From Meghimatium bilineatum (taxonomy: Eukaryota > Mollusca > Gastropoda > Stylommatophora > Philomycidae), in assembly GCA_034231615.1 (NCBI GenBank), contig CM067298.1, positions 53,224,883 through 53,288,882 on the forward strand: a DNA stretch of 64,000 nt, given 5' to 3'. Shown here piece by piece: positions 22,725-33,808 of the stretch. The number at the start of each line of letters is the position of its first letter. Positions within the stretch are counted from its first letter, which is position 1. The notes below the pieces were generated by a model, which saw only the letters and a list, made by a program, of their open reading frames with translations, had not been told where the DNA came from and ran no database searches. Both the position numbers and the translations under genes were made by a program.

Positions 22725-22998
22725 TTCGCGTGTTGAAGGGCCCAAAAAGAGAGTAAACAATAGCGGCACTGTTACCTGTCATACATGTCGAAGTGACGAC
22801 AATGTAGGTATTGGGGTGGGGTCGTCTGTACCATTTCCTAGGGGGTCAAAGTGGCACTGAAGTCGCGCTGAAATCGGACATATCAGGGTAAAAGACGCAA
22901 ATATCGTATCCAATCTGTAAACCATGACACAATACATTCCGTTCTCTTGACTATATCTTCTTAATCTGCAGGAGTTTGAGAACGAAGATAAAGAAGTA
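22725..22998 (+). mobile_element. SINE family A, copy A4 (diverged)
   Basis: Matches A1 in order: GCGTGTTGAAGGGCCCAAAA, CATGTCGAAGTGACGAC (altered core), CTGAAATCGGACATATCAGG, GTAAACCATGACACAA, TTTGAGAACGAAGATAAAGAAG. Confidence 0.75.
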
Positions 22999-23189
22999 AA
23001 CATCTATTGATAAACATCTGAGTCTTGATGTAGTTTTCTAGCGGAGTGATACTAACCATCTAATCTAGGTATATCGTTGTTCAATAAAACGTACGTCCAT
23101 AGAACAGTATTATTTTCATACACCTCAATTATGTGACAAAACCTAGTGTCCCTAATATATATATACTGAAATAAATGAACACATTAAGA

Positions 23190-23580
23190 GACACCTGGTT
23201 ACAACAGAGATGAGATGTCTGAGAAAAGCCACAGGAGTGACCAGAAGACACAGAATTAGAAACGATGTCATAAGAGAAAGAGTGGGTGTCATATCAATTC
23301 TACAATACATACAAAACTAATAGATAGAATGGTTTGATCATCTGGAAAGAATGCCGTGTGATTCATTAGTTTATAAAGCATGTACGAAGAGAGAGAGGAG
23401 AAGCAGAAAGAAGAGCCAAGGGTAGACCTAGAGTACGCTGGATCGACAACATCAAAGAGACATTACACGAATACCAAATAACATTATCTGAAGCTGCCAG
23501 AAAATCGAGAACAAGAACATCGTATCTCCCTCGACACCCATAAAGGGTAAAAGAGGAAGGAAAGAAGAAGAATAAGTAGA
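23190..23580 (+). mobile_element. Family-G LINE 3' end with GAA-type tail
   Basis: Across frames it reads EMRCLRKATGVTRRHRIRND, VIRERVGVISILQYIQ, then RPRVRWIDNIKETLHEYQI and a terminal AAGGAAAGAAGAAGAATAAG. The Arg-Pro-Arg...Trp-Ile-Asp motif marks the ORF2 C-terminus. It ends 95 bp from the exon 1 donor of the PDZ gene, on the opposite strand. Confidence 0.75.
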
Positions 23581-23672
23581 ATTAACACATCTAAACAAGT
23601 GTTATCACAAGCTTCACACAATGAAACTGATATCTAATATTATAATATATTGTTACATTAAAAAAAACTCAC

Positions 23673-23964
23673 CAAAAAAGTGTGGTCTTGTGTTTGAAAT
23701 CATGTCTGATATCTCAGTCTGGCTTTGATATCCCGTGAGCGTGTCAAACTTGATTTTATCAGATTTCGGCATATACCCACGTATGTATTTCACCAACCTA
23801 GCCTTCTCTGGAGTGTTACAAATTTCTCTGATTGTTAAAGAAAATGTTGCGATGTCTTTGTATCTTTGGTAGCGCTGCAAGCTTTTGTGTAGTTGATGCC
23901 TTTCCTGCTCTGTTAATAATGTAATGGTAAGAGTATTGAATTGTTCTTCGTATTCCCTAGACAT
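23673..23964 (-). CDS. WHRN/PDZD7-like: Exon 1: start codon and harmonin-N-like domain (residues 1-97)
   Basis: The ATG at 23964 is preceded in frame by TGA at 23980-23982, so this is very likely the true start, or the first coding exon if 5' UTR exons lie upstream. The exon encodes 97 complete codons plus one base and ends at a G|GTGAGT donor. Residues about 16-80 match the harmonin-N-like domain pattern: a helix beginning LTEQERHQLHKSL, a middle segment with IREICNTPEKARLV, then the PKSDKIKFDTLTG turn that closes the domain. This domain is a small helical bundle that binds partner peptides in harmonin, whirlin and PDZD7. The split codon gives Gly when joined to exon 2. The next 150-280 bp upstream give way to a 43-bp minisatellite. 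Confidence 0.85.
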
Positions 23965-24109
23965 TATGTACGAGGTATCTCACCACGAAAACGACAGTAC
24001 AAGTATGCTTCTAATATCAATCTGCGTTATAGCTGTAGTTTTATTTTGTTTTGGAAACTTGGTATAAATTTCATAAAAAACGTTTTAATTATATTCCACC
24101 TCGATATAC

Positions 24110-25030
24110 ACCTCCAGAGTGTCAGGGATAACAGATATTACGCACATAAATTAATCACCAGTGTCAGGAATAAAACACTATTCCATCTAGAGATAAATCA
24201 TTAGTGCTAACGATAACACAATATTCCATCCATAGATAAAACACAAGTGTCAGCGATAGTACAATATTACATCGAGTTATAAATCACCAGTGTCAGCGAT
24301 AGTACAATATTACATCGAGTTATAAATCACCAGTGTCAGCGATAGTACAATATTACATCGAGTTATAAATCACAAGTGTCAGCGATAGTACAATATTACA
24401 TCGAGTTATAAATCACCAGTGTCAGCGATAGTACAATATTACATCGAGTTATAAATCACCAGTGTCAGCGATAGTACAATATTACATCGAGTTATAAATC
24501 ACCAGTGTCAGCGATAGTACAATATTACATCGAGTTATAAATCACCAGTGTCAGCGATAGTACAATATTACATCGAGTTATAAATCACCAGTGTCAGCGA
24601 TAGTACAATATTACATCGAGTTATAAATCACCAGTGTCAGCGATAGTACAATATTACATCGAGTTATAAATCACCAGTGTCAGCGATAGTACAATATTAC
24701 ATCGAGTTATAAATCACCAGTGTCAGCGATAGTACAATATTACATCGAGTTATAAATCACCAGTGTCAGCGATAGTACAATATTACATCGAGTTATAAAT
24801 CACCAGTGTCAGCGATAGTACAATATTACATCGACGTATACATCACCAGAGTCTCAGTGATAAAATATTCCAATTACATAGACATAAATCACTAGAGTGT
24901 CAGCGATAACAGTATTCCCCTTCCCTAGATAGACATAAATCACTAGAGTGTCAGCGATAACAGTATTCCCCTTCCCTAGATAGATATAAATCACTAGAGA
25001 GTCAGAGATGACACTCTATTCTACATAGAT
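24110..25030. repeat. 43-bp minisatellite upstream of the PDZ-gene start
   Basis: The core 24246-24835 holds about 13.7 units of AGTGTCAGCGATAGTACAAT plus ATTACATCGAGTTATAAATCACC, nearly identical to each other. Diverged units flank it on both sides (24110-24245, 24836-25030; some carry GATAACAGTATTCCCCTTCC). It lies 150 bp to 1.07 kb upstream of the ATG at 23964, so it may overlap the promoter or 5' UTR. Confidence 0.97.
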
Positions 25031-25129
25031 ACTGATTAACATAATGTCAGGTATAATACAAATTCAGGGTGGTATAATTTCACCTACATTAAACATTACG
25101 TGTTAACATGTCTTCATTATGTTTTGTTA

Positions 25130-25235
25130 TGTTAAGTTCCTCCAGGGCCATAGGCAGCGCATAGGGCAGAAACCATATCTTTCCATTTCTGTCTTTGTGT
25201 TGCCAGTTCTTTCAATTGTTACGTGTTGTTTAGGT
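25130..25235 (-). mobile_element. LINE 3' terminal remnant
   Basis: Minus strand reads ERTGNTKTEMERYGFCPMRC then LWPWR, similar to the end of RTE-type ORF2. About 100 bp only. Confidence 0.35.
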
Positions 25236-25884
25236 TCATTGACCTGCCTTCTCTATTTCTTCATTATGGGCAACATTAATTGTACAATTAGTTATACCAA
25301 ATATAAAAGTAAATTTGTCTATACTATATGTAACTAGAAGAACACATTTAGGTTGTACACTTTTAACAATGATTACGTGAATTGATATTAACTAAATGCG
25401 ATGTACCGGTGTACTATATCACATGGGAAAATGATGATAAAATACACATTATCAAATCAATTTTGAAATACCATTCCATAAAACACAATGCACTGACTAG
25501 AACGCATGCGCGAGAGATATAATAATATGCGGAAAGAAACCTTCGTAAACAAATACAAGACACACACTACACATTTGTGCCTTTCTCGAGTAGTGCATAT
25601 TCATACAGTGTGAGTGATCAATACGATCTGTTACCATCTGATCATGTGAAATCTTATTGATTATAGGCTAGCTATGAGTATGGCTTCAAATGTGATCACA
25701 TCAAGACTACTGGAAATGGGGAAAATACACAAGATCTAGAAATGAATAGCCGAGATATAACTAACTCTACAATACAATGTCTGCAACTGAATTTTTGTCT
25801 TCGTAATAGTCTCTCAGCATGCAGGGTAATTGTTTGTTAGGTCGAATATGGAAACGACAGAAATACTATACACTCCCGTAAAAT

Positions 25885-26380
25885 GAATATATATATATAT
25901 ATATCATATATCATAGCCTTCTTGATAGATCTTTTGAACTCAGGATTCTGAGCGAGTTGACCTGCGCATGTGTTAATAATTTGAAATGTCTCTCATCCGT
26001 CGCGTCTTGGGCGGCTCCTACTCCTATCAGCAACCATACCTTCCATTAATAATTTTTCCATGCTGTTATGACTCTTTATATGGCCAACAATTTCTGCTAT
26101 CTTATTATGACGTGGCTTAAGAACTAACTCTTCAACGTTTAATGTTCCTATCACCTTTTGTGTTTTTTTTTTTCCACTCTCCTTGGTATTGTCAGAATTC
26201 TTCTGTAGCATCTCATTTCGAAGGCAGCCATTCTCTTTGCCACTGTTTCATTAAGTGCCCATGATTCTCTACCATAAATTGTGACTTGAAGTATACTTGC
26301 TCTCATCAGAAGTAATTTAGCTTTGAAGCTGGCAGTCTTGCTATTTGCGTATCATGTTTATCACTTCGCGTGTTGCTCAT
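25885..26380 (-). mobile_element. LINE post-RT fragment
   Basis: Minus strand reads SFKAKLLLMRASILQVTIYG, RESWALNETVAKRMAAFEMR, CYRRILTIP, then in a second frame IVGHIKSHNSMEKLLMEGMV and RSRPRRDG. It ends near a TA/ATATC patch (25887-25912). Frameshifted. Confidence 0.7.
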
Positions 26381-26447
26381 AGTTGCTTGCGTGGAGTAAT
26401 GGTCGAAGATGGAATTAAAGCAATGGAATAAAGGTGGAAATATGCTC

Positions 26448-26789
26448 GTGTTATCCTTAAATTACGTCAACAGTTTTAAATTGTAAATTTTTATCCCCCC
26501 CCCCTCCCTTGTTACAACCTGTCACGAATTCAAAGACATCGTCCTGTTTAAAAATGTCCCTCTTAAATATGTTTAGAAAAAAAAACGTGCGAAAAAAACC
26601 CTATATAATTATTAGAGATTAAAAATACGTAGACCTTTTTTCAAATTCAAACAATTTAATTGCTGCATTCAAACAGTTGTGCTCACGTCAATTACTGCAA
26701 ACCCCCTTTCCCCATGTCAAGCACTGTCACTCTTTTTTCACACCACCCCTTCACCCTTCATAATTGTAGACACAATTTATGGACAGCCC
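26448..26789. mobile_element. MITE family M, copy M2
   Basis: Left end GTGTTATCCTTAAATTACGT; right end (inverted) GGGCTGTCCATAAATTGTGT. Shares CCCC...TGTCA-type subterminal tracts with M1 and M3. No coding capacity. Confidence 0.6.
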
Positions 26790-27112
26790 AATAGTGTCAA
26801 TTCAATATTTCTAGTTACAAAATTCCCGTAGTTTAGAATACTTGCATCAAAAATATCCACAATAACATCTTCATAATTGTTATGTTTTCTTTGAGATTAT
26901 TAATATTTTTCTGCAAAATTATATGTACATGATTTTAAAAAGAAATTTCGCTTCATATTATTATTTTTCCGTGAATGGTTCTCAGAGAAGGCTAGAGAAT
27001 CTATGAAACATCAAATACATATTTGTATAGTGTCCTTTACACGAAAGTGGTATCACAGATGAACTTGAATTATTATCAGGCAACAGTTATATTATAACAT
27101 TATCTTGTGTTA

Positions 27113-27555
27113 CCGTTGCCCAAAAAGGGTGTAAAGAATAGTGACTTGTTAGTTGTCATGCATGGTTGTAAAAGACTTTAACCAGGTCCGTTCAGCTGAC
27201 ACCGATTTGTATCTCAATTTGAGTGAACACCTTTTCCAAATTCGGTCAATCGGAAATTCATTAGGTTCAAATCCCGATATCTTCTAATGTATTTAACAAT
27301 CCCTCGTTACTTTAAATTTATACTATTTATTTATCTATGTTGATGGCCGAATAGGGGTTGGACATGAGGTTGGCTGTCTCATCTCAGAGAAGGCCAGAGG
27401 GACTCAGAAAGAATGCTGATGTCGGATGTATCAGACTTTCAGACTGGAGTAGATATCACAGCCTAGCTGTAAACCAAGACACAACGCACTCCGTTAAAAG
27501 AACGACATGCTGCTAATATATAGGAACATGAGAACGATTGCTGAAGAAGAAGAAC
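27113..27555 (+). mobile_element. SINE family A, copy A5, interrupted
   Basis: The 5' part (27113-27185, CCAAAAAGGGTGTAAAGAAT and CATGCATGGTTGTAAAAGAC) and the 3' part (about 27355-27555, GGTTGGCTGTCTCATC, GATGTCGGATGTATCAGAC, ending TGAAGAAGAAGAAC) are separated by about 170 bp. The insert has a perfect B-box-like GGTTCAAATCC at 27264-27274, so it may be a tRNA-type SINE piece. Confidence 0.65.
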
Positions 27556-27599
27556 ACGCGACACAGAAAAAAATACAGATCCAACGATGTCCAAAAAAA

Positions 27600-28980
27600 A
27601 CCTTTATTAAAATCATGATCATCACATGCCGTCTCCGCAACGAATGTTGGCTGCAACAGATCTCCAACATACCCTGTCTCTTGCTTTGGTGGTGCACTCT
27701 GCTAGACTGTAACCTGTCCATTTTATGATTTTATTCTCCCACTTGTATCTCTGTCTACCTCTTGCTCGCTTCCCTTTGAATTTACCCTCAAGTAATGTCA
27801 TCAATAAGGTCCAAAATATTTTATTTGCCTGATCTTTGTTTCCCTTAATAATATTTTCTTCATATTAAGTGTTTTAGCACCTCTTTATTTGTATTATTCT
27901 CTTTCCACGATGTTCTCCCTATTTTCTTATATATCCACATCTCAAAGGCATCAATTCTGTCTTCTAATTGTTTATTTAGTGTCCATGTTTCTGATCCATA
28001 CATTAATATAGAATAAATGTAGCATTTTATGATCATTTGTTTAGATGTTACTATTTTCGTCATGTAATTGAAGGTACTTTTAGTCATTCCTATTCTCCTT
28101 TTAACTTCTGCTTCACATCTGTCATTTGTGACTATGTGTCCAAGATATTTCTAATGTTTTACGTGTTGTAGTTTCTCTCAATGTATGTTTATGTTTAGCT
28201 CTTGTTCTTCTGAGTCCTTGCTGTTTATCATGGTTTTTTTGTGTGGATATTTATATCCAGTCCATATTCATTACTTGATGTATTGACTTGATCTATTAAT
28301 CTTTGTAGTTCATGTTCACTTTCTGCTAAAAGAACAGTCTCATCTGCATATTTCAGGTTGTTTATTATTTTCCCATTGATCTTGAGTCCTGGCATTTCTT
28401 CTGTATGTTTAAAGATATTCTCTATGTAGATATTAAATAAACATAGTGATAAAATACATCTTTGTCTGACCCCTCTTCTGATTTTTATGTATGGGGAGTA
28501 GCTGTTTTCACACTTTATTGATGCAGTCTGTTCCCATTAAATATTTCGAATCAGTCTGATGTCTCTTCCATCTATGCCTATTTCTTGAATACATTTGATT
28601 AATTTTTCATGTTGGACTTTGTAAAATGTCTTGCTGTATTCTATGAAGCAAAAGTAAATACGTTTTTGGACTTGTATATATTTATCTATCACTAGTCGGA
28701 TACTACGCATAGCTTCTCTGGTTATTTTGTTCTTCCTAAAACCGAATTGTTCTTCACCGATTTCCGTGTCTATCTTGTTTTTAATTCTTTCATGTATTAT
28801 TTTCAGGAGTATTTTAGTTAAATGACTCATTAGACTTATTGTTCTATATTCAGCACAGTCCACAGCCCTGGACTTCTTAGGTAATGGTATAAATATTGAT
28901 GATGTTAGATTACGATAAGCAACAATAAAACCCAAAACATCACTATAGACATTTTCGCGCACTTGTTGTTACATATTGTT
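27600..28980 (-). mobile_element. Family-E LINE: RT and C-terminal region
   Basis: Minus strand order: FIPLPKKSRAVDCAEYRTIS (RT entry), GEEQFGFRKNKITREAM, CFIEYSKTFYKVQHEKLIKC, GVRQRCILSLCLFNIYIEN, LKYADETVLLAESEHELQ, SKQMIIKCYIYSILMYGSET, WTLNKQLEDRIDAFEMWIYK and KRARGRQRYKWENKIIKWTG. The catalytic box reads YADE (28339-28350) where YADD is expected. A few stops. Fragments of the same family are at 17500-17930 and 55960-56260. Confidence 0.85.
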
Positions 28981-29109
28981 ACGTTTCGTCAGTTAATTTA
29001 TATGAAAGCGAATTTTGGTCTGAGCAATCAGATGATGACTAAAGTACACACGTTCATATTTTATGCTAACAGCTGTGCATATGTAGTATTTATATTCACT
29101 GAATAATAT

Positions 29110-29390
29110 CGTTTCTATGAAGTTACAACTGATCTGTAAAACGTACACGTATTGTAAACATTCCGATTCTAATCTAGCTGTCATGCTTCTGTAGGGTGTA
29201 AGTTCGGTGAATAGACCCAGATTCCGTTAATCCACTTTTGATCTGTAAGATGCAGATTCAATAGAAACATCTCCTTTCCACGCAAATTGCAATTAATTTG
29301 TAAGATGTAGATCCAATGGAAACATCTAGATTCTATGCAAGTCGCTATACATTTGCAAGTGACAAACATACTGATGTCTAACGTCACTAA
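29110..29390. repeat. Degenerate tandem repeat, unit about 75 bp
   Basis: Motifs such as GATCTGTAAGATGCAGATTC / ATTTGTAAGATGTAGATCC and ...GAAACATCT recur about four times. Strongly diverged. Confidence 0.5.
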
Positions 29391-29500
29391 TAACGTCTAT
29401 CAATTTCTGGCAGTGATCGTTTGATAAATTTAAACTGAACGTTCTAAAATATAACTTTTTTCCCCCGAAGATTAACTATAAAAATAGTATGAGAAAAAGT

Positions 29501-29655
29501 CCGCTGAAGACAGATGTTTCGGTCAATGCTCAAACAAAAACGGGACATCACGCATTTCCATTCTCTGGACTACCTCCAACTGGAAATCTGATAGTCATGT
29601 TACAAGAGAAATCCTGCGGGAGTTTGAGAATGAACGCTAAAGAAAAAAAAAGCAA
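29501..29655 (+). mobile_element. SINE family B, copy B4
   Basis: CCGCTGAAGACAGATGTTTC, CATTTCCATTCTCTGGACTA, GGGAGTTTGAGAATGAACGC then an A-rich end. Matches B1 in order. Confidence 0.75.
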
Positions 29656-29882
29656 AATTCGTAGAGTGCAGGCAAATAAATTAATATTCACAATTCGGCG
29701 TCTGTGGCTATGTCGATAGTAGAGACGAAAGTGGAAAAAAATAGTACAACTGACAGCGACAGGACAATGGTTAACCGTGCCTGTTTTTATCTTTGAGCTT
29801 TGTGAAAAGCTTGTAAGTACGACAACCAGATGTTTCGTACGCCTAGCTTACTATACTAGCGACACGTTACATACGTCTAACA

Positions 29883-30018
29883 CCGAAGTCGGATGCATCG
29901 GTCAATTGGCGTAAAGAAAAAAAACACACATGCATTTCATGACTACATCGTTCTGGAAATCTAGCAATAGCAATGTCCTTCTATAAGAGATATCGGGTTA
30001 AATTTTCAGTACGAATGC
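29883..30018 (+). mobile_element. SINE family B, copy B5 (diverged)
   Basis: CACCGAAGTCGGATGCATCG, CAATTGGCGTAAAG, GACTACATCGTTCTGGAAAT, ATAAGAGATATCGGG. Tail lost. Confidence 0.65.
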
Positions 30019-30448
30019 ACACAATATTAACAATAAAATTAATAAAAGAAGTTACTACATGACATATTGTAAGTTAAAATTTATTTTATAACTATATAAT
30101 TGTTGTCAAGAGTAGATTATCACAATATGAAATTATATATCCTACAAGAGCTTCATGTTCACCGTGAGAAACTATAAGCTGGAGATTTCAAATACTACAC
30201 AAAGAACTCCCAGGCGAAACACCAGATCTACGGGATTGTTAAAGTCTATTGTGCCGAGTCAGAAACACGAATCAGGATGAATACTGCACGGGAACTTAAA
30301 AAAAATAGAATAGAACATACCTGTCACATTGATGTGACGTAATTCAAAATATAAACCAGGTATGTCAAGTATTGAAAGTCGCCTATGCGGCCTAGGGAAA
30401 GTAGAGCACCTGTAGATCAGAGACTGCTTTACCTGAATTAGATGCTTC

Positions 30449-30475
30449 TTAAAAAAAAAAAAAAAAAAAAAAAAA
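30449..30475. repeat. Poly(A) tract
   Basis: About 25 A residues with no polyadenylation signal or gene-like sequence upstream. Confidence 0.9.
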
Positions 30476-30550
30476 TTCACAACAACGTGTTAGTAATTTT
30501 CCTGCGATGAAAACGGTACTATTCAGCCATGATCGCGCTCCAGTAAAAGA

Positions 30551-30808
30551 CCTGTTCGCTAAATTTAGTTGGATTCAGTTCGTTACGTGATTTGATCATT
30601 GTTTGCCATTTAGTTGGTTAGTTGGATTCAGTTCGTTACGTGTTTTGATCATTGTTTGCCATTTAGTTGGTTACTATTTATCTACTTGGAATCGCCTTAA
30701 ATATTTTTGATATGCAGTTCCAAGTATATAAATAATAAGTAACTAAAACGATAACAATAATAATGCATGTAACGAATTAAGTCCTAAATAATTCAGCTAG
30801 GAGGTCTG
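30551..30808. mobile_element. Foldback element FB, copy 1
   Basis: GTTCGCTAAATTTAGTTGGA ... TACTATTTATCTACTTGGAA is inverted in the right half (TTCCAAGTATATAAATAATA ... TAATTCAGCTAG), making a near-palindrome. The left arm has an extra 50-bp direct duplication (TTAGTTGGATTCAGTTCGTT). Related copies lie at 56600 and 63325. Confidence 0.8.
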
Positions 30809-30809
30809 T

Positions 30810-31430
30810 ATCTTTGAGAGTCACGATTCAGCGTACTATCAAGCAGTACTTTGTTGTCTGGTTTCAGACCCGACTACAATTAATCAGATATAACGATTTT
30901 TAAAAGAATATATGATTCGTTACGGAAATCAGTGGTCACATTTCAACAGAAGAAATCATAAATTATTTAACTAAACAAACTTTCGCTAAAGACGAATAAA
31001 CCGCCGGATTAATCTTTCTGCGCGCATCACACTCAGAGCCCCACTCCCTCTAATTGACCCTGGGGCGGTAACTCTCAGTTCATTGCGAGCAGATCGATTC
31101 ATTGAAAGCAGAAGTCGCTTCTTTCTAAACTTCGAGTCAGGGAAGCTGTATGAAATTACACAGAATATTAAAAAATTGGAATTGGGACACGTAATGTGGG
31201 GCTGATTCACGCAATTAACGCAATATATCACCTGGAAAATAAGACATATATTGAGATGAATGAAGGAGCACATATGTAGCAATGACACTTGATTTTTATC
31301 AAATAAGATGCCTTAATATGTATACTCGTAGATTCCTTGAGTTTAAAAAATATCTATAGTTTTATTGTACTCTATTGGTGTACTCTATAGTTGTACTCTT
31401 TATTGGTAACTATATGTGTATCCCACTTAA
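30810..31430. other. AT-rich stretch, no feature recognised
   Basis: A 100-codon minus-strand frame (30986-31288) has no recognisable domain. Confidence 0.4.
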
Positions 31431-31433
31431 ATT

Positions 31434-31435
<2 letters not shown>

Positions 31436-31466
<31 letters not shown>
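31436..31466. repeat. (TA)n microsatellite
   Basis: Short TA run. Confidence 0.9.
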
Positions 31467-31467
<1 letters not shown>

Positions 31468-31539
31468 TGTTTCATAAATTGTTTAATACTGTTTAAATTG
31501 TTTTAATATATACCACTTGAGTTGTTTAAATATGTTGAT

Positions 31540-31790
31540 GTTTGTTTGGGAACCCCTGGAATTGTGAGCGATTAGCTCTTCTTTCCTATGTGCAGTGGGG
31601 TGGTTTTTCTTAGCTTTCTTTCATACTCAGGAGACATCAGCTTTCGGCTTAGAGTAATGCCTATTAAAGGAGCCTTATACTCAGAGGAGATATATAATTG
31701 TATAGATGACATGCTACAAAGCTTCCATAGGAGAGCATAGAAATAAAGGCATGTCATCTGCTAAGGCTTTATGTTGCATGGGTAGTTTGT
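31540..31790 (-). other. Unidentified repeat-like block
   Basis: Minus strand has a readable stretch YISSEYKAPLIGITLSRKLM then ERKLRKTTPLHIGKKS. It looks like old mobile DNA but I do not recognise the family. Confidence 0.25.
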
Positions 31791-31851
31791 CCAGCGGACT
31801 TGTTTAAATATATACACCACTTACTGTTTAATTGTATATACCACTTAAATT

Positions 31852-31852
<1 letters not shown>

Positions 31853-31933
<81 letters not shown>
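31853..31933. repeat. (TA)n microsatellite
   Basis: About 80 bp of TA; source of Tyr-Ile frames on both strands. Confidence 0.97.
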
Positions 31934-32019
31934 CTTAAATTGTTTGAGTATTTTACGTTTCTTCAACGATCAGAAAAAAAATCATGTAGTTTCATAACAG
32001 TTTATCCGCAATAATAATT

Positions 32020-32460
32020 TTAGCGTAGTAGGCGGTGCAAACATTTTTTTGATATAGTTAAGAGAGGTGAGTGTGTGTCCCTGAAATTTTGAAAAGTGGA
32101 CGCCCGTGTGTTGCCGGGGCCCAAAAGGGGAGCAAAGAATAGCAACACTGTTTACCTTCCACGCATGTCGTAAAAGGCGACTAATGAGGTTATGGGATGG
32201 AGTTGGCTGTCACATCCCATATAGGGTCAGTGATTCAAAGACATGCTGAAGTCGGATGGGTCAGGCCGAAAAGAACAGATATCGGAGAAATGCTGTAAAC
32301 CATGACACAACATATTCCGTTCTCCGTACTACACCCTGCTAATCTGCAGGAGTTTGAGAACGAACGCAGAAGAAGAAGAAGACAAGTGGAAAGGAGGGGA
32401 GTGGGGAGAGGGACACAATTGAAATAATTATTAATTAACGCAATTTTTGGACAAGCCCAT
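32020..32460. mobile_element. Probable MITE family M copy M4, hosting SINE A2
   Basis: The pre-SINE segment GATATAGTTAAGAGAGG...GTCCCTGAAATTTTG matches 39349-39395 in M5. The right end AACGCAATTTTTGGACAAGC resembles the M right terminus. The left end is unclear. Confidence 0.35.
32102..32381 (+). mobile_element. SINE family A, copy A2
   Basis: Full-length, close match to A1: GCCCGTGTGTTGCCGGGGCC, core GCATGTCGTAAAAGGCGACT, ... CGAACGCAGAAGAAGAAGAA. Confidence 0.9.
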
Positions 32461-32599
32461 TGCGCAACCGACAAGCAGTGTAATAATATTGTATCAATAT
32501 AAAATATTATCATAAATTTTTGCCTAAATATTGAAGCAAAACTCATTCACAACTTATTTAATAACTTGTTTTGTGTGTGTTATTTAATGTCTGATGTCT

Positions 32600-32700
32600 A
32601 TTACGTTTGAAATAGTATTGACTTTATTGTTTGTTCTGTATGTTTTTTAAATAAAGACTTTAACGTCGAAACGTTAATTTAGTATGTTTAAAAAAATACT
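32600..32700 (+). other. Possible retroelement terminal motif
   Basis: AATAAAGACTTTAACGTCGA AACGTTAATTT (split) resembles short self-complementary motifs near ends of some Penelope-like or DIRS-like elements. No coding part is near. Confidence 0.2.
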
Positions 32701-33039
32701 TTTAACAACATTGTTTTTTGTGACAGTTTTGTTTTGTGAAAACTAAAATTTATTACTTTGTAATAGTCGTAAATACCTATTCACCTTCATGTCATGGAAG
32801 AAGGGGAGGGATTTCTTTATAATTATTTGTGAACATATAATTTAGAAAACGAACAGTGAATAAGAAACTATATCTCATAATTAATGATTGGATACTTGAT
32901 GATTGGATACACTGAAGAAAAGGTAGAGAATTATGGAAATAAAAATATAAACATAGAGGTAAGAACAAATGCGAATGATAACATTACTAGTAAAGAAATG
33001 AAAGTTACACCCATGTTTTATTGAACATATAAGTATATA

Positions 33040-33538
33040 TGGCACACATTGTATTTTATATTAAGAACACATATTATAATTAACATGAAGAGCACGTGAT
33101 ACACATACATTATATTTAACACGAAGAACACATTATATTTCACATTAAGAACACATGATACAAACATTATAGTGAGCATATAAGAACACATCACACGCAT
33201 ACACACACATTATATTGAACATATAAGAACACATGACATACACACATTATATTGAACATATAAGAACACATGACATACACACATTATATTGAACATATAA
33301 GAACACATGACACACACACATTATATTGAACATATAAGAACACATGACACACACACATTATATTGAACATATAAGAACACATGACATACACACATTATAT
33401 TGAACATATAAGAACACATGAAATACACACATTATATTGAACATATAAGAACACATGACATACACACATTATATTGAACATATAAGAACACATGACATAC
33501 ACACATTATATTGAACATATAAGAACACATGACGCATT
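33040..33538. repeat. 37-bp minisatellite
   Basis: Unit ACACATTATATTGAACATAT plus AAGAACACATGACATAC. About ten regular copies from 33165 to 33535, with degraded units (ATTAAGAACACAT) from 33040. Confidence 0.95.
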
Positions 33539-33808
33539 ATGATGTAGATACATTGCATTGGGACAGAGTTTACCAGCATGGTAAAGGACAAAACAGGTTT
33601 TAGATCAGTTGCAGTCAATGATTTGATGCAGAGACAGCTCGTAATAATGACTATGACAAACTGTCAAATATTGCATTTTCCCGTTAAGGAGTTGAAGGGA
33701 GGGGATTGAACAGCTCTGTGATAAAGGCCACATGCTCTTGTTGTCGCCACGTCATATACAGGGTGAGTTTTTTAATTTACCCTCCGACAGAAAAAAAAAT
33801 CCAGTCCT

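Larger units (their letters stand above)
2775..23964 (-). other. WHRN/PDZD7-like: Gene span: whirlin/PDZD7-like HHD-PDZ-PDZ scaffold gene, 5' half
   Basis: Five exons on the minus strand splice in one frame: exon 1 ends in phase 1 and exon 2 opens in phase 1; exon 2 to 3 is phase 1; exon 3 to 4 and 4 to 5 are phase 2. All introns are GT-AG. The 320 codons read as an N-terminal harmonin-N-like helical domain (about residues 16-80), PDZ1 (about 115-202), a linker and PDZ2 (about 237-320). In animals, whirlin and PDZD7 are cytoplasmic scaffolds of the Usher complex in sensory cell projections. That role is inferred here from the family. Both PDZ domains carry the Arg-Gly-Gly then Gly-Ile-Tyr-Val-Ser pattern typical of whirlin/PDZD7; harmonin's second PDZ differs there. 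Later exons (second helical domain, PDZ3) would lie left of the window. Whirlin versus PDZD7 cannot be separated from this half. Confidence 0.85.

Noticed and set aside
23941-24204. Plus-strand frame over the PDZ-gene start
   Set aside because: Shadow of exon 1 and its upstream sequence on the wrong strand.
33040-33538. CRISPR-like regular repeat
   Set aside because: Contiguous head-to-tail repeats without unique spacers in a eukaryotic sequence; a minisatellite.
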